DNA from: a virus
IMG/VR virus record: IMGVR_UViG_3300045119_000559
Location: 1 to 60,870 of that record
Direction: 5' to 3' (one strand)
Length of the DNA: 60,870 bases
Part shown: positions 47,865 through 56,011 of the stretch, in pieces
Position numbering within the stretch: position 1 is the stretch's first letter
How the letters are laid out: the number at the start of each line of letters is the position of its first letter
Notes under the pieces: generated by a model
The model's input: only the letters and a program-made list of their open reading frames with translations
Told to the model about the DNA's origin: nothing
Database searches by the model: none
Program-made: the position numbers and the translations under genes

Positions 47865-48611
47865 ATGACCAACACCACCGCATCGCGCGACTCCATAGTG
47901 GATCGCATTCGCAAACTGGCGAAATTCACCACCGCCAACGGTTGCACGGAGGCCGAGGCCGGCCTAGCGGCGGCGAAAGTCGCCGCGCTTATCGCCGAGT
48001 ATGACGTTACGCAAGACGAACTGTCCTTGCGCCGCGACGACACAGGCTGCATCACCGACGACTACACCGAACTGAATGCCACCATCAGCGATTGGGCTGA
48101 GTGCTGCGCCGACATCGCGGCGCTGTACGGCACGCGCGGGTGGTTCAAGCAGGGCAGTGAGGATGCCCTCGGCCTGGGCTTCGAAACCCCCACGGTACGC
48201 ATAAAGTATTTCGGCCTCCCTTCGGACGTAGCGGCATGCCTGGCGACAAGCGCCCTCATCTGCGTCGCCGTGAATACCGAGGCCGTCGCGTTCAAGACGC
48301 GCAGCCCTAACGCGCGCCTCGACTTCCGCGGCGGCATGGTGTCGAGGCTGTGCGAGAGGCTCCAGCAAATGCATCGCGAGCGTACCGTAGCGCAACGCAG
48401 CACCGGCACGGCGCTCATCGTGCTGAAGGACCAGCTCGTTACGGAGGAATACGCCAAACTTAACATGCGCCTTCGCGCCCGCTACGGCAGCGCGCCGACG
48501 CGCCAGCGCAATGCCGACGCCTGGGTCGCAGGCCGCAATGCCGGAGCGCGCGTGGACCTCACCGGCAGCGCGAAGATCGCCCAGGCGCCACTGCGCATCG
48601 GGAGGGCATAG
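47865..48611 (+). CDS. DUF2786-like protein
   Basis: 248 aa from ATG 47865. N-terminal SIVDRIRKLAKFTTANGCTE and AEAGLAAAKVAALIAEYDV is the DUF2786 helix pair. The middle part has a zincin-like or nucleotidyl-type fold (DWAECCADIAALYGTRGWFK) and C-terminal RLQQMHRERTV. Common in phage early regions; function unknown. Confidence 0.7.
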   Translation: MTNTTASRDSIVDRIRKLAKFTTANGCTEAEAGLAAAKVAALIAEYDVTQDELSLRRDDTGCITDDYTELNATISDWAECCADIAALYGTRGWFKQGSEDALGLGFETPTVRIKYFGLPSDVAACLATSALICVAVNTEAVAFKTRSPNARLDFRGGMVSRLCERLQQMHRERTVAQRSTGTALIVLKDQLVTEEYAKLNMRLRARYGSAPTRQRNADAWVAGRNAGARVDLTGSAKIAQAPLRIGRA

Positions 48612-48612
48612 C

Positions 48613-48891
48613 ATGAGCACCACCGCCGAAGGCGATATCATCCTGCTCGTCCTGGTGCAAGACCGCCGCATATCGCACAAGTACGCGCTGTCAATGCAGG
48701 GGCTCCAAGCGCGCCCCGAATACGTCGAGCGTATCGAGGACTGCCTCGCGGCATGGCTCGCGCGCGAGCCACGGCGCCGCTTGTTCGCGCAATTCCGAGG
48801 CATGACGCACATCATCGGCGCGCACGTCAGCACGACCCCCGGCCGTGATCTGGTCGCAAGCGCCACACAGGCGGAGGGCCACGCGCAATGA
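48613..48891 (+). CDS. hypothetical protein
   Basis: 92 aa from ATG 48613. STTAEGDIILLVLVQDRRIS, then ERIEDCLAAWLAREPRRRLF; small mixed fold. Stop overlaps the next ATG. Confidence 0.55.
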   Translation: MSTTAEGDIILLVLVQDRRISHKYALSMQGLQARPEYVERIEDCLAAWLAREPRRRLFAQFRGMTHIIGAHVSTTPGRDLVASATQAEGHAQ

Positions 48892-49076
48892 AGATGGTCA
48901 GCACATATCTCGTTGCGCGGCAGGAAACACCCGACTCGTCCAACCCATGGTGGGTTATGCGAGTGGACTACCTTCTCGATGGCTTCTATACCACGAAGCA
49001 TAGCCTAACCATCGGCCCCTTCAAGACCGAGGAAGAAGCCATCGCTGCCAAACGTAGCGCGGAGGGCTTGCCATGA
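48888..49076 (+). CDS. hypothetical small protein
   Basis: 62 aa: MKMVSTYLVARQETPDSSNP, YLLDGFYTTKHSLTIGPFKT, EEEAIAAKRSAEGLP. A strand-strand-helix layout like small phage nucleotide-pathway accessory proteins; overlaps both neighbours by 4 nt. Unknown. Confidence 0.55.
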   Translation: MKMVSTYLVARQETPDSSNPWWVMRVDYLLDGFYTTKHSLTIGPFKTEEEAIAAKRSAEGLP

Positions 49077-49444
49077 ACCCCGAGCGCGACACGTACCCCG
49101 TGCCGGCGTTCGCCGCCTATGTGTGGCTGGCAGGGGATAGGCTCATGGTCGGCCTCCCGCCAGGGGCGGGCCACGAGCGCGGTCACACGGTGGCGCTGCC
49201 GCTCGCGAAGTGCGAAGTGGAGCGCAGCATCATGGGCGCTGTGCCCGCCCGCGTAGCGGGTTGGGCCACCCTGCTCGACCTGCTGAAGCAACGCGAGCGT
49301 GCCGGCCGCATCGCACCCATCGGCGAGCGCTCGGAGCCCACGCAATACCAACTCGACGCGGTGCTCGCGAACATCACCCGATTTGCGGCCAAGGGCCGCA
49401 AGCCCGCCGCCACCTCGCTCAACGACCTTGGACTGGAGGACTAA
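49073..49444 (+). CDS. hypothetical protein with C-terminal SLNDLGLED
   Basis: 123 aa. MNPERDTYPVPAFAAYVWL, then LPLAKCEVERSIMGAVPARV and a helical end KPAATSLNDLGLED. The last nine residues resemble the ends of the proteins at 53661 and 56937. N-terminal part is beta-rich. Function unknown. Confidence 0.6.
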   Translation: MNPERDTYPVPAFAAYVWLAGDRLMVGLPPGAGHERGHTVALPLAKCEVERSIMGAVPARVAGWATLLDLLKQRERAGRIAPIGERSEPTQYQLDAVLANITRFAAKGRKPAATSLNDLGLED

Positions 49445-49448
49445 CGCA

Positions 49449-49856
49449 ATGGCAAAGTCACAGGTAATGGAAGTCGTCTTGCACGTCAACGCCGCAACGC
49501 TCCCGGCACTCCTGGAGGTCATCGTGCCGCAATGCAAGCTCGTGAGCGTCAGGGCACACGAGGCGCCCGATGATGCCAGCGCGCATGCCAATGCCCTGCA
49601 CCGACAGCCGCGCTTCCACGGCGGCAAGAGCAACAAGGGCATCAGCGCCTCGGCGCTCGTGCTCGAAGTCCTTGCCGACGGCAAGCTGCACACCTACACG
49701 GAGATCACCGAGGCCTTCGCAGCGCGCGACTTCGCACGTAATAGCGCCTCGCCAGCCATCAGCAACTGCGCCGCCGAAGGCACCGTGCGGGCGCTTGGCA
49801 ACGGCATCTACGCCCTCACCGACAGCACAGTCGTCAAAACGGAAGCCACAGCATGA
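49449..49856 (+). CDS. hypothetical protein with winged-helix-like C-terminus
   Basis: 135 aa. MAKSQVMEVVLHVNAATLPA then ASALVLEVLADGKLHTYTEI and ISNCAAEGTVRALGNGIYAL, which fits a winged-helix (HTH) domain with wing ending in YALT. Possibly a DNA-binding regulator of early genes. ATG 4 nt after the previous stop. Confidence 0.55.
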   Translation: MAKSQVMEVVLHVNAATLPALLEVIVPQCKLVSVRAHEAPDDASAHANALHRQPRFHGGKSNKGISASALVLEVLADGKLHTYTEITEAFAARDFARNSASPAISNCAAEGTVRALGNGIYALTDSTVVKTEATA

Positions 49857-50266
49857 CCATCGCCACAGCGCCGCTCGTCGGCATGCACTTCCGTCCGCCT
49901 GCCAAGGCCATCCTCGCCGTCCTTCCCGGCCACACACCGCTGCGCTGCGTGCTGGAGCCCGACAACCCCTACGACGCGAACGCCATCGCGGTGTTCATCG
50001 CCAGGGAGGCCCTGGAGGCCCTGCCCCTCGCGGCACGCGCCGACTTCGAGCGCGAAGGCGAAGGCTACGGCTTCGCGGTATTCACCGCGCTCTTGGAGCG
50101 CGAAGCGTGGCAACTCGGCTATGTGAAGGCCACAGACGCATTGCATCTCGCCCCGCGCATTGGATGCGCCATCGCCGATGCTGGCGAGACCGACGAGCCT
50201 GCATGGCCCGCGCACCTCGCCTTCGATCCCGCCGGCAAGCCCCTCGTGCAGATGGACCTGCCCTAG
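49853..50266 (+). CDS. HIRAN-domain protein
   Basis: 137 aa. GMHFRPPAKAILAVLPGHTP, LRCVLEPDNPYDANAIAVFI and REAWQLGYVKATDALHLAP show the HIRAN fold, which in other proteins binds DNA ends or stalled forks. It adjoins helicase and recombination genes. The stop lies inside a hairpin. Confidence 0.7.
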   Translation: MTIATAPLVGMHFRPPAKAILAVLPGHTPLRCVLEPDNPYDANAIAVFIAREALEALPLAARADFEREGEGYGFAVFTALLEREAWQLGYVKATDALHLAPRIGCAIADAGETDEPAWPAHLAFDPAGKPLVQMDLP

Positions 50267-50273
50267 CGGGCAG
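50258..50273 (+). terminator. hairpin over the HIRAN stop codon
   Basis: CTGCCC - TAGC - GGGCAG; the UAG stop is the loop. Confidence 0.45.
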
Positions 50274-50320
50274 CACAAGTGCCGATGCCAATGCTCATAG
50301 CCATCAAGGAGCCACCGCGC

Positions 50321-50761
50321 ATGACCACCAAGCCCAACGGCACGCTGCAAGTAAAGCCAGCACCAGTGCAAGGCATAGCGCCAGCGGCGCCCGGCACCAA
50401 GTCCGCCGAGCCAGACGCCCCGCCACCGGCGCCGCTGGCCATCGCCCCGGAGGACGCTCCTGCGCACCTGCTGCGCTCTGCCATGTCCCGCAGCATCGAG
50501 GACGCGACGCAGTCGGTGCTTGCGGAGATGGAAGGGCTGAAGCAGGAAATAGATGCACTGTGCTCTGATATCCTGCAGCGCGCCGCCCTGGCGAAGGACG
50601 TTCTTAGCGAGCACATGAGCGTTATGGCCGAAGCCGTCGCGTTTCGCCAGCGCGTGAGCGAGCGCCTTGCATCGCTGTCGGACGCCCCGCGCGGGCCGGG
50701 ATGCCGCGTAACGGACGCCACGGGCGCGGGTGTGCCGCAAATCACGCACGATAGGGGTTGA
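50321..50761 (+). CDS. hypothetical coiled-coil protein
   Basis: 146 aa from ATG 50321 (AAGGAG 10 nt upstream). Pro/Ala-rich start (PAPVQGIAPAAPGTKSAEPD), then helix SIEDATQSVLAEMEGLKQEI and HMSVMAEAVAFRQRVSERLA, likely a dimeric coiled coil. Ends in the next promoter. Unknown function. Confidence 0.5.
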   Translation: MTTKPNGTLQVKPAPVQGIAPAAPGTKSAEPDAPPPAPLAIAPEDAPAHLLRSAMSRSIEDATQSVLAEMEGLKQEIDALCSDILQRAALAKDVLSEHMSVMAEAVAFRQRVSERLASLSDAPRGPGCRVTDATGAGVPQITHDRG

Positions 50762-50786
50762 CACAACCCACGGCGTGTGCTATACA
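50758..50786 (+). promoter_or_regulatory. rightward promoter
   Basis: TTGACA, 17-nt spacer CAACCCACGGCGTGTGC, TATACA; drives the helicase gene at 50850. Confidence 0.75.
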
Positions 50787-50849
50787 CCACCATCGCACCG
50801 CGCGGGCGCATGTGCGCGCCGCCATCGCATAACAGGGGCATCCGCCACT

Positions 50850-52379
50850 ATGCAACACACTCCAACACCGGAACAGCAAGCCATCATCGACGCAGCGCGC
50901 AGCGCGCGCACCTCGCTCATGATCCGGGCATATGCTGGCTGCAGCAAGACCACGGTGCTTGAGATGTGCTCGCGCAGCGCCATCGCCGAGCCGCATCTCT
51001 ACATCGTGTTCAACACCAAGAACCGCAAGGAGGCCGAAGGGCGATTCCCCTCGCACTGCACGGTCAAGACCATCAATAGCATCGGCCATAGCGCCTGGGG
51101 CCGCGCCATCGGCAAGACCCTCGGCAAGCCCGACGACCGGAAGCAGGGCAAAGCGGTGACAGCGGTGTTTAAAGAGGCAGGCTTCCAGGCGACCACGGAG
51201 CAATGGTCCGCTTGCAAGGGCATCGTCACGCTGGCGATGCAGTGCGGGCTTGTCCCGCGGGAGTTCCACCCGCGCAGTCTGGTGCCCGACACTGACGACA
51301 CATGGCGCGACCTCGCCACCGAGGCTGTCGCCAATGGCGACAGCGCGGTGCTCGTGGAGTTCGCCAGGAAGGCCCTGGTGCTGAGCATCAAGCAATCTTT
51401 CGAGGGCAACATTTCCTTCGACGATCAGATTTATATGTCTGTTTGCTTCAACGGAGTATTCCCGCGCTTCAGCACCGTCATGGTGGACGAAGCACAAGAT
51501 CAATCCGTGCTGAATATCGAGATGATCCGCCGTTGCTGCGCGGATCGCCTTATCGTTGTGGGCGATCAAATGCAAGCTTGCTACGCATTCCGCGGTGCTG
51601 CGGGCGATGCACTTGACCTATTGCGCGCTCTGCGCCAGGAGTGGATCGACCTGCCCCTCGCCACTACCTTCCGCTGCCCGAAGCGCATCGTGTCGCGCAG
51701 CGCTACGCACGCCATCGGCTTCATCGCATGGCACGCCAATGCCGAGGGCGAGCACCTCGCATGGCCCACCAACGACCAGATCGAGGACCATTGTGGCTGG
51801 AACGCCAGCGACGTAGCGCGGTGCGCCGAAGGCGGTACAGTGGCAGTACTCTGCCGCAACAACGCCCCGCTGCTGGGCCTCGCTTTCAAGCTCCTCGCGG
51901 CGCGCGTGCCGGTGGTAATGCTCGGCCGGGACATCGGCAAGGGCCTCACAGCACTCGCGAAGAAGCTCCTACCAGACAACGCCCTTGGCGCCCCGGAGTG
52001 CGCGCGCAGGATCAACGAGTGGGCAGACAGGGAGGCCGCCTTGGCGGAGGCCAACGACAAACCCTCGCAGGCGGAAAGCGTGCGCGATAGGGCTGAATGC
52101 TTGCTTGCAGTGCTGAATGGTGGCGCCGCCTATGCCGGCGACCTCATCGCCATGCTCACCGACCTGTTCGCCCGCGACAGCGGTCGCGTTACGCTCAGCA
52201 GCATCCACCGGGCGAAGGGCCTTGAGTGGGATACGGTGTTGCATTTGGACCCTTGGAGGATACCCTCGAAGTGGGCGAGAGGGGTGCAACTGGTGCAGGA
52301 GCGAAACTTGAAGTATATCTGCGAGACCCGCACCAAGCATACACTCATCGAGGCCTCGCTAGAGGACTTCGCTGCTTAA
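50850..52379 (+). CDS. UvrD/Rep-like SF1 helicase
   Basis: 509 aa from ATG 50850. TPEQQAIIDAA (Q motif), P-loop AYAGCSKTT (residues 27-35) where Ser stands for the usual Gly before Lys, Walker B MVDEAQDQS (~211-219), motif III VGDQMQACYAFRGA, motif IV TFRCPKRI, motif V SSIHRAKGLEWD and VI LKYICETRTKHTLIEAS. Such enzymes unwind DNA 3'-5'. Located after the early promoter in the rightward operon. Strong call. Confidence 0.88.
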   Translation: MQHTPTPEQQAIIDAARSARTSLMIRAYAGCSKTTVLEMCSRSAIAEPHLYIVFNTKNRKEAEGRFPSHCTVKTINSIGHSAWGRAIGKTLGKPDDRKQGKAVTAVFKEAGFQATTEQWSACKGIVTLAMQCGLVPREFHPRSLVPDTDDTWRDLATEAVANGDSAVLVEFARKALVLSIKQSFEGNISFDDQIYMSVCFNGVFPRFSTVMVDEAQDQSVLNIEMIRRCCADRLIVVGDQMQACYAFRGAAGDALDLLRALRQEWIDLPLATTFRCPKRIVSRSATHAIGFIAWHANAEGEHLAWPTNDQIEDHCGWNASDVARCAEGGTVAVLCRNNAPLLGLAFKLLAARVPVVMLGRDIGKGLTALAKKLLPDNALGAPECARRINEWADREAALAEANDKPSQAESVRDRAECLLAVLNGGAAYAGDLIAMLTDLFARDSGRVTLSSIHRAKGLEWDTVLHLDPWRIPSKWARGVQLVQERNLKYICETRTKHTLIEASLEDFAA

Positions 52380-52404
52380 CCCGGCATAGAGAGGACCCTT
52401 CCCG

Positions 52405-53661
52405 ATGCCCATCACCTTCACCAATCCCGGCACCATCGACCCTCGCCTCATCACGACGCTCGGCGTCAACGTAAAGGACACCGCGAGTGCCATCGGCTAC
52501 TTCGGCACGGGGCTGAAGTACGCCATCGCCACGTTGCTGCGCGAGAAGCAGGCTATCGCCATCCGCAGCGGCGGCGTGGAGTACACCTTCGCCCCGCGCA
52601 CGGAGGAAGTGCGCGGGAAGGCTTTCCAGTTCATCCGCATGCGCGCGGCGGGCGGCCTCGGCGCACCCACCTGCATCGACCTCGGCTTCACCACAGATCT
52701 CGGCCGCAACTGGCAGTTGGAGCAGGCATACAGGGAACTCTGGAGCAACTGCCAGGATGAAGGCGGCACGGTGCTAGAGCACGCGCGGCCGATGCCACCC
52801 GAGGGCCACACAGATATCACAGTCTTTGGCAGCGACTTCGACACCGTCCACCGCCGGCGCTACGCCTTCCTCATCAATCCGGCGCTGCCGGTGCTGTGGT
52901 CCAACGATGCGCTGCAGGTGCTGCCGGGGCAAAACGATCGGCTCTTCTACCGCGGCATCGCTGTGGCGAAGTTGCATGTGCCCGCCGGGCACACCTACAA
53001 CATCCTCGCGCCCCTGCGCCTCACCGAAGACCGCACCGTGGAGTCCGACTGGAGTGCGCAGCAGATCGTCGGGCAGGCGCTCGCGCGGTGCGATGTGCAC
53101 ACAGTGGTGGAGGATGCCTTCGCGCAACCGCATCGGTGGGAGCAAGGCATCTCGTTCTCCTTCATGGATTGCAGCGAGGAGTTTCTCAACATCATCGGCG
53201 ATGTGTACGCGCGGAAGCCACTCGAAGTGTCGAAGGAAGTCGTGCAGCGGTACATGCGCCTGCGCAAAGCGCGCGCGGATCGCACCGCAGTGCCCATGGC
53301 CGAGTGGCAACGCGCGGCGCTCGCCGAGGCGCAAGTGTGGTGCGCAAACGTAGGGTTCCCCGTCGCCGGCTACGACACCATCATGTGCGCCAGCCTCGGC
53401 AAAGACGTGCTGGCGTGTGCCGAACATGGCACCATATACCTCACGCCGGAGTGCTTCCTCGGCGGGGTGTTGCGGCGGGCACTGCTGGAGGAATACGTGC
53501 ACCTTGCACACTCGGTGCCCGACCATTCGCGGGCGATGCAGAACGTCCTGTTCGACCAAATCGTGCGCCTTGGCGAAGCAGTGATCGCTGCGAAAGCGCC
53601 AACCACGAGGCGTATGCCATCGCCACTCGGCAAGGTGCTCAACGACAAGGTGCCCTTCTGA
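52405..53661 (+). CDS. GHKL-like ATP-binding protein
   Basis: 418 aa. N-terminal FTNPGTIDPRLITTLGVNV, then IGYFGTGLKYAIATLLR is a GHKL-type glycine-rich lid; KAFQFIRMRAAGGLGAPTCI and DLGRNWQLEQAYRELWSNCQ follow, as in a recurrent phage family. C-terminal ALLEEYVHLAH could be a metal site. Possibly an ATPase acting on DNA or a chaperone; unknown substrate. Confidence 0.6.
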   Translation: MPITFTNPGTIDPRLITTLGVNVKDTASAIGYFGTGLKYAIATLLREKQAIAIRSGGVEYTFAPRTEEVRGKAFQFIRMRAAGGLGAPTCIDLGFTTDLGRNWQLEQAYRELWSNCQDEGGTVLEHARPMPPEGHTDITVFGSDFDTVHRRRYAFLINPALPVLWSNDALQVLPGQNDRLFYRGIAVAKLHVPAGHTYNILAPLRLTEDRTVESDWSAQQIVGQALARCDVHTVVEDAFAQPHRWEQGISFSFMDCSEEFLNIIGDVYARKPLEVSKEVVQRYMRLRKARADRTAVPMAEWQRAALAEAQVWCANVGFPVAGYDTIMCASLGKDVLACAEHGTIYLTPECFLGGVLRRALLEEYVHLAHSVPDHSRAMQNVLFDQIVRLGEAVIAAKAPTTRRMPSPLGKVLNDKVPF

Positions 53662-54026
53662 TGCACCTGCATGCCCCCGAGCGCCCGCGCTACGCCAACG
53701 GTACGCCGTTGCTGGTGCTCGACAGCGGTAAGGCCGTCGGGCCTCACCTCGCGGTGCCCGCGGTGTACGTCACTCCGCTCGAAGGTCTCCCCGACGGGTA
53801 CGAGTTGCAGATGCTCGCACCAGCCGCGACGTACGCCGCCTTCACTTCCTTGCGCATGCCGTGGCATGAGGGCCTCGACAGGTTCTTCGCTTTGTGGCGC
53901 GAGGACCCCGAGGGCGTCCTGTGGCGGGTGTTCAAGTACAAGGTGCAGGCGCAAGGCGCGCGGCCTACGGCCGCAGCAGCACCATTGCGCAAAGTCACCA
54001 CCACACTCGCCGATCTCGGACTCTAA
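53661..54026 (+). CDS. hypothetical protein with C-terminal TLADLGL
   Basis: 121 aa; ATG overlaps the GHKL stop (TGATG). MHLHAPERPRYANGTPLLVL and EGLPDGYELQMLAPAATYAA; a helical tail, then KVTTTLADLGL at the end, shared with the proteins at 49073 and 56937. Unknown. Confidence 0.55.
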   Translation: MHLHAPERPRYANGTPLLVLDSGKAVGPHLAVPAVYVTPLEGLPDGYELQMLAPAATYAAFTSLRMPWHEGLDRFFALWREDPEGVLWRVFKYKVQAQGARPTAAAAPLRKVTTTLADLGL

Positions 54027-54051
54027 CCACCAACGCAACGGAGCCACGCCG

Positions 54052-54294
54052 ATGCCGCTGAAAATCACCGCCACCCTGCATATCGAGCAGATCCTCGACC
54101 TCGCCGACTACGCCGACGCGATCCTCGATGCTCACAATGAGGACCTCGAAGATGAAGATCAGGTCGCCTCAATTGACGACCTCAGCACTGGCGATGTGAA
54201 GAGTGCACTGCAGAAGCTCCTTGACGATGACTTCGACATCTTCGATTGGGATATCGACTCGGACAAAGTCACCATCAAAGTCACGAACGCTTAG
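54052..54294 (+). CDS. small acidic protein
   Basis: 80 aa, CGGAG 9 nt upstream. MPLKITATLHIEQILDLADY, then a strongly acidic part EDLEDEDQVASIDDLSTGDV and DFDIFDWDIDSDKVTIKVTN. Acidic phage proteins often mimic DNA; here that is a guess. A hairpin-rich spacer follows. Confidence 0.55.
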   Translation: MPLKITATLHIEQILDLADYADAILDAHNEDLEDEDQVASIDDLSTGDVKSALQKLLDDDFDIFDWDIDSDKVTIKVTNA

Positions 54295-54310
54295 GCGGGT
54301 GTAGCGCCAC

Positions 54311-54363
54311 GGCCCACGTTCGCCTTAACGATAGTGGGATGCGGCCATGCGGGCCGCATGGCC
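54311..54363 (+). terminator. branched hairpin element
   Basis: CCCAC (54313-54317)/GTGGG (54334-54338) enclosing 16 nt, then ATGCGGCC - ATGCG - GGCCGCAT (54339-54359), with GGCC at 54311-54314 and 54360-54363 able to close them. Its first hairpin shares 21 of 24 bases with the one at 35223. Likely transcript end or a regulatory structure before the GTG at 54421. Confidence 0.5.
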
Positions 54364-54420
54364 CATTGACCCGCTGTCCCACATCGTGCACTATAACCCC
54401 GCACCCAGGAGACCTTCCCC

Positions 54421-54942
54421 GTGAACGCCACGCCGAACCCTGCCCCCCGTACCGCACACATCACCATCCTCGGCCTCACGTTCGAGGCCCCGCAGCCCTA
54501 CAGCACCGGGCACCAGTGCACCGAAGCCGAGGCCGGAGTGCTCAACTCGGCCCTAGCTGAGAACTTGCGCAATAACTTCTCCCGCAAGGTGCGCGCAGCG
54601 TGCGAGGAAACAAAGACCGAGAAAGCACTGGAATTGAGTGTTCCGCACGTTGCGGAGCTGCAGCATCAATTCGCCAAATATGCCGCCGAGTATACCTTCG
54701 CCTCCGCGCGCCCCTCCGCAGCGCGATTGTCCCCCGTCGATCGCGCCGCGCATCGCATCGCCGCGGACCTCGTCCGGGAGAAGCTCCGCGAGCGCGGCCT
54801 ATCGGCGGTGGACTTGGCCGAGGGCAAGTTCGACGAACTCGTTGCGCAAGTCGCAGCGCGCGAAGCGGTGCAGGCAGAGGCCGCGCGAAGGGTCGCTGCA
54901 ACGCAGGCCATCGTGGACACTGCGCTCGATATCGGGGCTTAG
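54421..54942 (+). CDS. hypothetical early protein
   Basis: 173 aa from GTG 54421 (AGGAG 10 nt upstream). PQPYSTGHQCTEAEAGVLNS, ALAENLRNNFSRKVRAACEE and HRIAADLVREKLRERGLSAV. The 'H-x-x-T-E-A-E-A-x-x-L-N ... NxRNNF' pattern is a known unknown phage family with helical fold. Follows a hairpin region. Confidence 0.6.
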   Translation: MNATPNPAPRTAHITILGLTFEAPQPYSTGHQCTEAEAGVLNSALAENLRNNFSRKVRAACEETKTEKALELSVPHVAELQHQFAKYAAEYTFASARPSAARLSPVDRAAHRIAADLVREKLRERGLSAVDLAEGKFDELVAQVAAREAVQAEAARRVAATQAIVDTALDIGA

Positions 54943-54945
54943 CCA

Positions 54946-55182
54946 ATGCCTGTGTGGTACTTTTTCGCCGTCGTCTGCATGTCAAACGCGCCAGCCGATT
55001 GCGAGCGAGTTGTGCTTGACAAGCCGCGCGAAGCGGCAAGCATCCACAGCAAAGGTATAATCATGCCTCCAGTGTTCGCCAGCGCTGCCGACTGCGTCCA
55101 TTCGATGCCGTCTATTCAGAATTTCCTCCCATTCAAGGTTATGGGTTCAGAATGGACTTCGATCGGCTGCATGAGGCAATAA
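54946..55182 (+). CDS. hypothetical protein
   Basis: 78 aa starting MPVWYFFAVVCMSNAPAD, with Cys spaced through (CERVVLDK, DCVHSM) and FLPFKVMGSEWTSIGCMRQ at the end. The N-terminus could be a short signal or membrane segment. Unknown. Confidence 0.45.
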   Translation: MPVWYFFAVVCMSNAPADCERVVLDKPREAASIHSKGIIMPPVFASAADCVHSMPSIQNFLPFKVMGSEWTSIGCMRQ

Positions 55183-55187
55183 TACGC

Positions 55188-55316
55188 ATGTACCGAACCA
55201 TCGCCGAAGCCGCCATCTGGCTTGTCCTTGCCGCCATGGTGCTCGCCATCGCTGCCGGCACCGCGCCGGATTGGCGCAATGAATACATCGGAGCCGCGCA
55301 GCATGTCAGGCAGTGA
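55188..55316 (+). CDS. 42-aa membrane protein
   Basis: MYRTIAEAAIWLVLAAMVLA, then IAAGTAPDWRNEYIGAAQHV. One transmembrane helix and a short polar tail. Overlaps the following ORF by 14 nt. Function unknown. Confidence 0.5.
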   Translation: MYRTIAEAAIWLVLAAMVLAIAAGTAPDWRNEYIGAAQHVRQ

Positions 55317-55545
55317 ACTCAGGGCGCTCTGTACGGAGCTGCTGTATCAGGCCCTCACGGCGCCGATTGGCATCGCAGTTGTGACGAACGACCCAGAGCG
55401 GGCAGTACAGAGGTTGTATGCTGCCCGCACCGCTGCAGGCGATCCGCAGCTCGCGCGGCTGTCCCTGCGCCGCAACCCGCTGCGCCCGGAGGCCGAAGTG
55501 TTCATCATCAAGACCACCGTGGAGCGAACGGAGGCAATGCCATGA
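55303..55545 (+). CDS. hypothetical small protein
   Basis: 80 aa from ATG 55303. MSGSELRALCTELLYQALTA then PIGIAVVTNDPERAVQRLYA and LRPEAEVFIIKTTV. A helix-strand-helix-strand layout of an unknown recurrent phage protein (IGIxVxTNDPxRxxxxLYxxR). Overlaps the P-loop gene by 4 nt. Confidence 0.6.
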   Translation: MSGSELRALCTELLYQALTAPIGIAVVTNDPERAVQRLYAARTAAGDPQLARLSLRRNPLRPEAEVFIIKTTVERTEAMP

Positions 55546-55748
55546 ACACCCTGAAGATCAAAGTCATTGGCGCTCGTGGCAGCGGCAAAACCACCATCAT
55601 GCGTCACATTCGGCGCATGCTGCAGGAACTCGACATTGCATGCACCAGCGAAGTGTGCGAGAACATCGACACAGAGAACCTGCTAGTGCAACTCAGCAAA
55701 CACGACCTTGCATTCCTGCAGGGCAAGATTGAGAGTCCTGCTGCATGA
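55542..55748 (+). CDS. very small P-loop protein
   Basis: 68 aa. LKIKVIGARGSGKTTIMRH holds a full Walker A (GARGSGKTT, residues 10-18). Then VCENIDTENLLVQLSKHDLA; no Walker B and no rest of a fold, so a minimal nucleotide-binding unit or N-terminal subunit. Both ends overlap neighbours by 4 nt, so it is a true gene. Confidence 0.6.
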   Translation: MNTLKIKVIGARGSGKTTIMRHIRRMLQELDIACTSEVCENIDTENLLVQLSKHDLAFLQGKIESPAA

Positions 55749-55999
55749 CCTCCCGCCGCGACGGCGAACCGCGCACTCGGCGCCATATCTGGATCGACGA
55801 CGACGACTGGCAGTGGATCACCTCCCGGTGGGGCTCGCGGGACAGCATCGGAGTGTCGAAGGCGATAAGGCTCATCATAAAGACCTTCCGCCGCAATGCC
55901 GAGGCCGCGGCAGGGGCCAGCGCGAAGCGCCCACAGGTGGACATCAGCGCCGAGGTCGATGCGGCCGTCGCGGCACGCGAGGCGCAGGAACTTCCATAA
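55745..55999 (+). CDS. ribbon-helix-helix-type DNA-binding protein
   Basis: 84 aa. RRHIWIDDDDWQWITSRWGS then SIGVSKAIRLIIKTFRR: a beta strand followed by two helices as in Arc/MetJ-type repressors; an Ala-rich tail ends ELP. Probably a small regulator. Overlaps the P-loop gene by 4 nt. Confidence 0.6.
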   Translation: MTSRRDGEPRTRRHIWIDDDDWQWITSRWGSRDSIGVSKAIRLIIKTFRRNAEAAAGASAKRPQVDISAEVDAAVAAREAQELP

Positions 56000-56011
56000 C
56001 GGAGACGCAAC

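Noticed and set aside
54366-54395. Promoter TTGACC ... TATAAC before 54421
   Set aside because: Spacer is 20 nt to TATAAC and the alternative -10 is poor, unlike the 17-nt class found elsewhere.
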